From: Variovorax sp. OV329
Lineage (GTDB): Bacteria; Pseudomonadota; Gammaproteobacteria; Burkholderiales; Burkholderiaceae_C
NCBI RefSeq assembly: GCF_900114785.1
Contig: NZ_FOUG01000016.1
Span: forward strand, 1 to 64,000
Length of the DNA stretch: 64,000 nt
Reading direction: 5' to 3'
Shown: positions 59,065 to 64,000 of the stretch, piece by piece
Numbering within the stretch: the first letter of the stretch is position 1
Layout: each line of letters begins with the position of its first letter
Position numbers and translations under genes: made by a program
Notes under the pieces: generated by a model
Told to the model about the DNA's origin: nothing
The model's input: only the letters and a program-made list of their open reading frames with translations
Database searches by the model: none

Positions 59065-60225
59065 TTATTGGTTCACGAGCTTCCACTGGCCCTTTTCGAG
59101 CTTCACGATGACGCGCGAGCGCTCGTCCGAGCCGTAGCGGTCGGTGGGCTTGAAGTTGTAGACGCTGTGCGTGCCCACCAGCTCCTTGGTGGAGACGATG
59201 GCATCGCGCAGGGCCACGCGGTAGGCGGGCGTGCCAGGCTCGCCCTTGGTGCGGCTGGCGGCATCGAGCATCACCAGCCAGGCGTCGAAGGAATAGGCCG
59301 AGAAGGCATCGGTGGGCGCGGCGCCGTTGGCCTTCTGGTAGGCGGCGCGGAAGTCCATCGCCACCTTGCGCATGGGGTTCGACTCGGGCAGCTGCTCGGC
59401 CACGATCACCGGGCCGGTGGGCGCCAGCAGGCCTTCCACCGAGGCGCCGCCCACGCGAACGAAGTCGGGGTTGATGAGCGCATGCGTGCCGTAGATCTGG
59501 CCCTTGTAGCCGCGCTCCTGCAGCGCCAGGTAGGGCAGCGCGCCGGGGGTGCCCGAGGTGCCGGTGATCACCGCGTCGGGCTTCTGCGCCACGATCTTGA
59601 GCACCTGGCCCGCCACCGAGCTGTCGGCGCGCGCATAGCGTTCGTTGCCGATCACCTTGATGCCGGCCGGACCCGCGCTCTTCTGCAGCGCGTCATAGAC
59701 CAGGTCGCCCCAGGCGTCGGAGAAGCCGATGTAGCCGACCGACTTGACGCCCGAGGCCTTCATCTTCTCGACCACCGCGCTCACCATCAAGGGCGCGGGC
59801 TGCGGCAGCGTGACCATCCACGCGCCCTCCTCGCCCGGCAGGTTGGCGTTGGCGATGGAGATCAGCGGCGTCTTGGTCTCTCGCGCCACGGCGGCGATGG
59901 CCAGCGCGCCCGGCGAACCGGCGGTGCCGATGATGACGTCGACCTTGTCCTCCTCGATCAGCTTGCGTGCGTTGCGCGCCGCCGTGCTGGGGTCGGAGGC
60001 GTCGTCCAGCGCCACCATCACGATCTTGTTGCCCGCCACCTCCGACTTGTAGGCCTGCGCGGCCTTGATGCCCTTGTCGTAGGGAATGCCCAGCGAAGAC
60101 ACCGGGCCCGACAGCGAGGTGATGAAACCCACCTTGAGGTCGGCCGCGAAGGCCTGGGCCACGGCGAGTGCACCGAGGCCGAAGGCAAGGCCGGTGCGGA
60201 GGCAAAGACGCGCGGAAACTTTCAT
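59065..60225 (-). CDS. Liv-type ABC substrate-binding protein (copy 3)
   Basis: This 386-residue paralogue has a signal peptide ending AQAFA and AGAGGA before the ATG. It contains LKVGFITSLSGPVSSLGIPY, MVALDDASDPSTAARNARKL and IIGTAGSPGALAIAAVA. It is nearest to copy 2. Upstream there is a 144-base gap with a short palindrome, so a second promoter may start here. Confidence 0.92.
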   Translation of the reverse strand: MKVSARLCLRTGLAFGLGALAVAQAFAADLKVGFITSLSGPVSSLGIPYDKGIKAAQAYKSEVAGNKIVMVALDDASDPSTAARNARKLIEEDKVDVIIGTAGSPGALAIAAVARETKTPLISIANANLPGEEGAWMVTLPQPAPLMVSAVVEKMKASGVKSVGYIGFSDAWGDLVYDALQKSAGPAGIKVIGNERYARADSSVAGQVLKIVAQKPDAVITGTSGTPGALPYLALQERGYKGQIYGTHALINPDFVRVGGASVEGLLAPTGPVIVAEQLPESNPMRKVAMDFRAAYQKANGAAPTDAFSAYSFDAWLVMLDAASRTKGEPGTPAYRVALRDAIVSTKELVGTHSVYNFKPTDRYGSDERSRVIVKLEKGQWKLVNQ

Positions 60226-60282
60226 GACGTTCCTCTTGGGTTCGTTGGTCGATGGTGGAAAAAGAATCGAGGCCTCAACAGA

Positions 60283-60292
60283 TGATTTATCA
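60283..60292. promoter_or_regulatory. Short palindrome upstream of the binding-protein genes
   Basis: TGATTTATCA (arms TGAT/ATCA) lies in an A/T-rich stretch of the 144-base gap between the SDR stop and the start of copy 3. It is the only A/T-rich intergenic spot in this part of the operon. It could be an operator of an internal promoter; no regulator gene is nearby in the window. Confidence 0.35.
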
Positions 60293-60369
60293 AATGTTCA
60301 GGACTAAAGGATATTCGTGTTCTTCGGGTTTGCTGAGAAGGGGAACTACCTACGCCGTCTGGCGGTTGT

Positions 60370-61110
60370 TCAAAGCGTGAGCGCGCCGACGCTGGTGCCG
60401 CCGCACACGTACAGCACCTGGCCCGTCACGTAGCTGTTGGCCGGGTCGGTGAAGAAGGACACGGCCCGCGCCACGTCCGCCGACTCGCCGATGCGCCGCA
60501 CAGGGATGGACGCCTGCAGCGCCCGCTCGCGCTCGCTGTCGGCCGGGATCACGTCGTAGAACATGTCGGTGCGGATCGGGCCCGGCGCCACCACGTTGAC
60601 GGTGATGCCCTCGGGCGCCAGCTCCAGCGCCCAGGTGCGGGCCATGCCCAGCATGCCGGCCTTGGTGGCCGAGTAGCTGGTGCGCGTGACGGCGCCCACC
60701 GCGGCGCGCGAGGACATCAGCACGATGCGCCCGAAGCGCTGCGCCTTCATGGTCGGCAGCACCGCCTGGGTGAGCGCGATGGCCGAGCCCAGGTGCAGTT
60801 CCACCAGGGCGTCCAGGTCGTCCAGCTTCACCTCGGGCAGCAGCGCGCCGCGGATCACGCCGGCGTTGTGCACCAGGGTGTTGACCTCGAACTTTTTCGC
60901 CGCCTCGGCCGCCGCCTGCAGGGTGGCCTGGCGGTCCATCAAGTCCACCTCCATGCTGTGCAGTTTCGGGTGGTCGATGTCGGCATGGCGGCGCGACAGC
61001 GAGATGACCTCGCAGCCGTCCCTGAGCAGGTGCTCGCAGATGACCTTGCCGATACCGGCGCTGCCGCCGGTCACGATGGCCACGCGCGAGATGCTGGCTT
61101 CGCTGCTCAT
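60370..61110 (-). CDS. Short-chain dehydrogenase/reductase
   Basis: This 246-residue SDR has VAIVTGGSAGIGKVIC, VHNAGVI, the catalytic Ser in VLMSSRAAVGAV and Tyr-x-x-x-Lys in TSYSATKAGMLGMA. It ends with YVTGQVLYVCGGTSVGALTL. It follows the cyclase gene by four bases. In ring-cleavage or diol pathways such enzymes oxidise cis-diols or hydroxy intermediates; next to a dioxygenase a diol dehydrogenase role is plausible but not shown. Confidence 0.9.
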   Translation of the reverse strand: MSSEASISRVAIVTGGSAGIGKVICEHLLRDGCEVISLSRRHADIDHPKLHSMEVDLMDRQATLQAAAEAAKKFEVNTLVHNAGVIRGALLPEVKLDDLDALVELHLGSAIALTQAVLPTMKAQRFGRIVLMSSRAAVGAVTRTSYSATKAGMLGMARTWALELAPEGITVNVVAPGPIRTDMFYDVIPADSERERALQASIPVRRIGESADVARAVSFFTDPANSYVTGQVLYVCGGTSVGALTL

Positions 61111-61114
61111 CGCT

Positions 61115-61906
61115 TCAGCCCTCCACCAGCGCCATGACGCGCAGGGGGCTGCCGCTGCCCTTCTGGATCTTCAGCGGCGGGCAGATCAGCACCGCGCCGG
61201 TGGGCGGCAGCTGGTCGAGGTTGCTCAGGCATTGCAGGCCGTAGCGCCCCGCCCCGTGCATGTAGTAGTGACAGGGGTACGGTGGGCGAAGGTGGTAGCC
61301 CTGGCCGGCATCGGTGCCGATGGCCTCGGAGCCGAAGCCCAGCACGTCGCGCTGCTCCACCAGGAAGCGCACCGCCTCGCTGCTCGGGCCGGGCGTGTGC
61401 TGGCCGGTCTCGTCGAAGTTCTGGTAGGCCTCCGGGTCGTGGCGCTTGGACCAGTCGGTGCGCATCAGCACCCAGGCGCCGGCCGGGATGCGGCCGTGGG
61501 CGGCCTCGAAGCGCTCGATGTCTTCCACGCTGAGCAGGTAGTCGTGGTTCTTCTTCACCTGCTCGGAGCAGTCGATGACGCAGGCCGCCGCCACGAAGTG
61601 CTGCACGGGGATGGTGTCCACCGAGTTGTTCGGCAGGTCGCGGCCGGAGATCCAGTGGATGGGCGCGTCGAAGTGCGTGCCGGTGTGCTCGCCGCAGGAG
61701 AAGTTGTTCCAGTACCAGCCGGGGCCGCGCTCGTCGTACTTGGAGACTTCCTCGATGCGGAAGGGCCAGCACTGCCCCATCTCGGGCGGCAGCGCGATCT
61801 GCGGGAACTCGGGCGTGAGCGTCTGCGTGAGGTCGACCACGCGGACGCGTCCGCTGGCCAGCGCTCCCACCAGGCCGCCAAGCAAAGTCAGGGTCTCGGT
61901 CGTCAT
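61115..61906 (-). CDS. Cyclase family protein (kynurenine formamidase-like metal hydrolase)
   Basis: This 263-residue protein has the metal-binding motif HTGTHFDAPIHW of the cyclase/KynB superfamily, plus RVVDLTQTLTPEFP near the start and AIGTDAGQ late. AAGGAA lies before the ATG at 61906; the frame stays open upstream but is not coding. Members hydrolyse formyl-kynurenine, isatin or cyclic imides. With an aromatic dioxygenase nearby, an amide or lactone hydrolysis step is possible. Substrate unknown. Confidence 0.88.
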   Translation of the reverse strand: MTTETLTLLGGLVGALASGRVRVVDLTQTLTPEFPQIALPPEMGQCWPFRIEEVSKYDERGPGWYWNNFSCGEHTGTHFDAPIHWISGRDLPNNSVDTIPVQHFVAAACVIDCSEQVKKNHDYLLSVEDIERFEAAHGRIPAGAWVLMRTDWSKRHDPEAYQNFDETGQHTPGPSSEAVRFLVEQRDVLGFGSEAIGTDAGQGYHLRPPYPCHYYMHGAGRYGLQCLSNLDQLPPTGAVLICPPLKIQKGSGSPLRVMALVEG

Positions 61907-61928
61907 CGTTCTGTTCCTTGAGTCTTCT

Positions 61929-63179
61929 TCAGCCGCCGGCGGCCAGTTCGCGTTCGAGCACCTTGGGGTTGTCGCGCCAGCGCTCCAGCCATTCCTGCGC
62001 CACGTCGCCCGGGTACACGTCCTCCACGCCATCGCGCAGCGCCTTCACGATGGCGCTGGCCAGGCCCGCGGGCGCCAGCTTGGGGGGCGGCATGTGCTGG
62101 TTCCACTCGTCGTCGATGGGGCCGGGGAACACGTTGATCACGCGGATGCCGGCCGGCCGCATCTCGGCACGCAGGCATTGCGCCAGCGAATAAGCCGCGG
62201 CCTTGGACGCGCTGAAGGTTCCGTGCGGCGGGAAGTTGGACAGCGCGTACACCGACAGCAGGTTGACCCAGGCCGTGGCCGAGGTCACGCCGTCGGCCGA
62301 GCGGCCCTTGAGCGCCGGGCCGAACTCCTGCGCCAGGCGCAGCAGCCCGAAGTAGTTGATGTCCATCTCCGCCTTGGCCACGTCGGTGCCGCGGCGCGAG
62401 CCGATGCCGAAGGTGCGGTGCACCTCGGCGTTGTTGATCACGATGTCCACCTTGCCGCCGATCTCCCCGGCCAGCTCGGTCACCGAGCGGCCGTTGGTCA
62501 GGTCCAGCGGCACCAGCGTCACCTGCGGCAAGGCCGTGATGTCTTCCAGGCCGCCGGTCTTCTTCCAGGGCTCGGCATGGCCGACCCAGACGATGTCGGC
62601 GCCGGCCTGCACCAGTGCGCGCACCAGGGCCTGGCCCACGGGGGTCTTGCCATCGGTGACCAGCACCTTGCGGAACTTGGGGTCGCTGGTCATTTCGCGC
62701 AGCATCTTGTCGTCGGCCATGTGGGGGCTCCCTTCGTTCGGAAATCCAATGAGTACGGCTTGCCCGGTGCGGTCCAGCCGGGCGCCCACGCGCACGCGCG
62801 CCGGGGCTTCGCCCACCTCGCCGTGCAGGTGCACCACGAGGGTCGGGCCGGCATCGAGCTTCACCAGGCCCAGGCGCCAGGGCAGGCGCTCGCGGAAAAA
62901 GAGGTCGTTGCTGTGGTGCAGCGTGGTGAGGGCGCACAGTTCGCCCTCGCCCGACTGCGCGCGCCAGCGAAGACGCGCCGAGAGGCACTTGTGGCAGGCC
63001 TCGCGCGGCGGGTACTGCACCGTGCCGCAGTCCTCGCACTGCTGCAATTCGAAGCGGCCCTCGGCCGCAGCGGCGGTGATGCCCAGCGCAACGCGGCCGC
63101 GCTGCGCGGGCGGCAGGTTCATCTGCTGCGTGCGCAGGACCGGGTTCTTGCGCTTGGGGCGCATCAGGGGCATGGTCAT
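61929..63179 (-). CDS. Fusion of a DUF35/OB-fold zinc-ribbon domain with an SDR domain
   Basis: In this 416-residue protein the first ~150 residues carry a rubredoxin-like zinc ribbon (CEDCGTVQYPPREACHKC, four Cys) and an OB-fold (LVKLDAGPTLVVHLHGEVGE). This is the standard partner of SCP2-type thiolases. From about 168 an SDR-like domain follows (KVLVTDGKTPVGQALVRALV, VDIVINNAEVH, NLLSVYALSNFPPHGTFSASKAAAYS). The SDR cofactor loop is TDGKTPVG rather than TGxxxGxG. It overlaps the thiolase gene by four bases, so it probably works in one complex with that thiolase. Confidence 0.82.
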   Translation of the reverse strand: MTMPLMRPKRKNPVLRTQQMNLPPAQRGRVALGITAAAAEGRFELQQCEDCGTVQYPPREACHKCLSARLRWRAQSGEGELCALTTLHHSNDLFFRERLPWRLGLVKLDAGPTLVVHLHGEVGEAPARVRVGARLDRTGQAVLIGFPNEGSPHMADDKMLREMTSDPKFRKVLVTDGKTPVGQALVRALVQAGADIVWVGHAEPWKKTGGLEDITALPQVTLVPLDLTNGRSVTELAGEIGGKVDIVINNAEVHRTFGIGSRRGTDVAKAEMDINYFGLLRLAQEFGPALKGRSADGVTSATAWVNLLSVYALSNFPPHGTFSASKAAAYSLAQCLRAEMRPAGIRVINVFPGPIDDEWNQHMPPPKLAPAGLASAIVKALRDGVEDVYPGDVAQEWLERWRDNPKVLERELAAGG

Positions 63180-64000
63180 TGGCCGCTCCTCCCGAGAATC
63201 ACCGCGCCGGTACAGAGGCAGCGGTCGTAGGTCACCATGCCGAAGCCGCAGACCATGCCCAGTTGTGCGTCCTTCACGGCGCGTTGTTCGGCCTGGTCCG
63301 TCAGTTGGCGGATGGTCTCGGTCATGCCCAGGAACCCACCGGCCGCACCGGCCTGCCCCACCGAGAGCTGGCCGCCGCTGGTGTTGTTGGGAAAGCTGCC
63401 GGCGTAGGTCAGGCCGTGCTCGCGCACGAAGGCCGGGCCCTCGCCCTTCTCGCAGAAGCCCAGGTCCTCGAACTGCATCATCACGATCACCGGGTAGTCG
63501 TCGTAGGTCTGGATGAGGTCGACGTCCTTGGGCTGGATGCCGGCCTGCGCATACAGGTCGCCTCGGTCCATGCGCCAGCCGCCCTGCACCATCACCGGGT
63601 CCTCGGCGAAGGCGTTGTGGCGCTCGATGGCGCCGCGGATCACCACGTGGGGCAGGCCCAGGTCGCGCGCCTTTTCCTCGCTCATCACCAGGAAGGCCTC
63701 GGCGCCCGCACAGGGCATGACGCAGTCGAACAGATGGATTGGGTCGGAGATGGGCCGCGCCGCCATGTATTCGTCCAGGGTCAGCCCCTTCTTGAACAGC
63801 GCGTTCGGGTTGGCCAGCGCGTTGGTGCGCTGGTCCACCGCAATGCGGCCGAAGTCCTCGCGCTTCGCGCCGTAGGTGCGCATGTAGTTGGCGGTGATGA
63901 AGGCGAAGATGGAGTTCGGCCCGCCCGAGCCGTAAGGGTAGGTCGCGTCGCGCGAGAAGTTGCTGAATGCGCCCAGGGTCTGGCGGAAGGAGTCCACGTG
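63176..64000 (-). CDS. SCP2-type thiolase family protein, partial (runs off right edge)
   Basis: The C-terminal ~275 residues are present; the N-terminus with the nucleophilic Cys lies beyond the window. Visible parts: SIFAFITANYMRTYG, DPIHLFDCVMPCAGAEAFLV, VDLIQTYDDYPVIVMMQFED, NNTSGGQLSVGQAGAAGG and MVCGFGMVTYDRCLC. The usual GHPxG motif with the catalytic His reads GQAGAAG here. With the adjacent DUF35 domain it forms the pair seen for acyl-CoA thiolases and steroid side-chain lyases. The substrate is unknown. Confidence 0.88.
   Translation of the reverse strand, partial: HVDSFRQTLGAFSNFSRDATYPYGSGGPNSIFAFITANYMRTYGAKREDFGRIAVDQRTNALANPNALFKKGLTLDEYMAARPISDPIHLFDCVMPCAGAEAFLVMSEEKARDLGLPHVVIRGAIERHNAFAEDPVMVQGGWRMDRGDLYAQAGIQPKDVDLIQTYDDYPVIVMMQFEDLGFCEKGEGPAFVREHGLTYAGSFPNNTSGGQLSVGQAGAAGGFLGMTETIRQLTDQAEQRAVKDAQLGMVCGFGMVTYDRCLCTGAVILGRSGQ

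Overview
The window looks like chromosome from a high-GC betaproteobacterium of the order Burkholderiales, most likely the family Comamonadaceae (Variovorax/Ramlibacter/Acidovorax type). The reasons are strong G/C third-position bias, many Bug-type (TctC) periplasmic receptors, TRAP and Liv transporters next to CoA-dependent catabolic genes, and a Comamonadaceae-like palindromic repeat. No rRNA, tRNA or CRISPR array was seen.

Bases 1-8900 are an accessory stretch with visibly lower GC at its left end. It holds a trypsin-like serine protease, a complete three-gene IS66-family insertion sequence, a SEC-C protein with a possible nuclease-like N-terminus, a SnoaL-like protein, a small NlpE-like secreted protein and a MliC-like lysozyme-inhibitor lipoprotein. 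From about 9 to 14 kb a Bug receptor, a class III CoA-transferase and an HMG-CoA-lyase-type enzyme form a minus-strand operon, divergent from a LysR regulator.

The most unusual region is 14185-22747, seven co-directional genes: a three-GAF hybrid histidine kinase with two receivers, a STAS anti-sigma-antagonist-like protein, an RsbW-like HATPase, a coiled-coil protein, an inner-membrane OmpA-domain protein, a Ras/Rab-like small GTPase and a SpoIIE/RsbU-type phosphatase. It reads as a partner-switching system with no sigma factor next to it, wired to a small GTPase and a peptidoglycan-anchored membrane protein. Two ~240 bp palindromic elements in opposite orientation follow it (22792-23469).

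From 23.5 to 41 kb there are four parts. The first is an Lrp/dadA pair for D-amino acid oxidation. The second is a complete tripartite tricarboxylate transporter tctCBA with its divergent tctDE two-component system and an intra-operon terminator. The third is hslR and a TRAP transporter operon with a LacI regulator, a D-2-hydroxyacid dehydrogenase and a PDC-lactonase-like hydrolase. The fourth is ppk2, a tiny conserved-looking protein and a glutathione transferase.

From 39.7 to 47.2 kb lies a hexuronate module: a fructuronate-reductase-like dehydrogenase, a FadR-type regulator, an amino-acid-type ABC transporter with two tandem binding proteins, and D-mannonate dehydratase. Together they would convert D-fructuronate to D-mannonate and then to 2-keto-3-deoxygluconate.

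From 48.4 kb to the right edge nearly everything lies on the minus strand in one long catabolic block: thiolase, DUF35-SDR fusion, cyclase, SDR, three Liv-type binding proteins, ring-hydroxylating dioxygenase alpha and beta, LivH, a LivM-LivG fusion, LivF, acyl-CoA ligase, SDR and thioesterase. It looks like uptake and CoA-dependent degradation of an unidentified aromatic or cyclic acid. The thiolase runs off the right edge.
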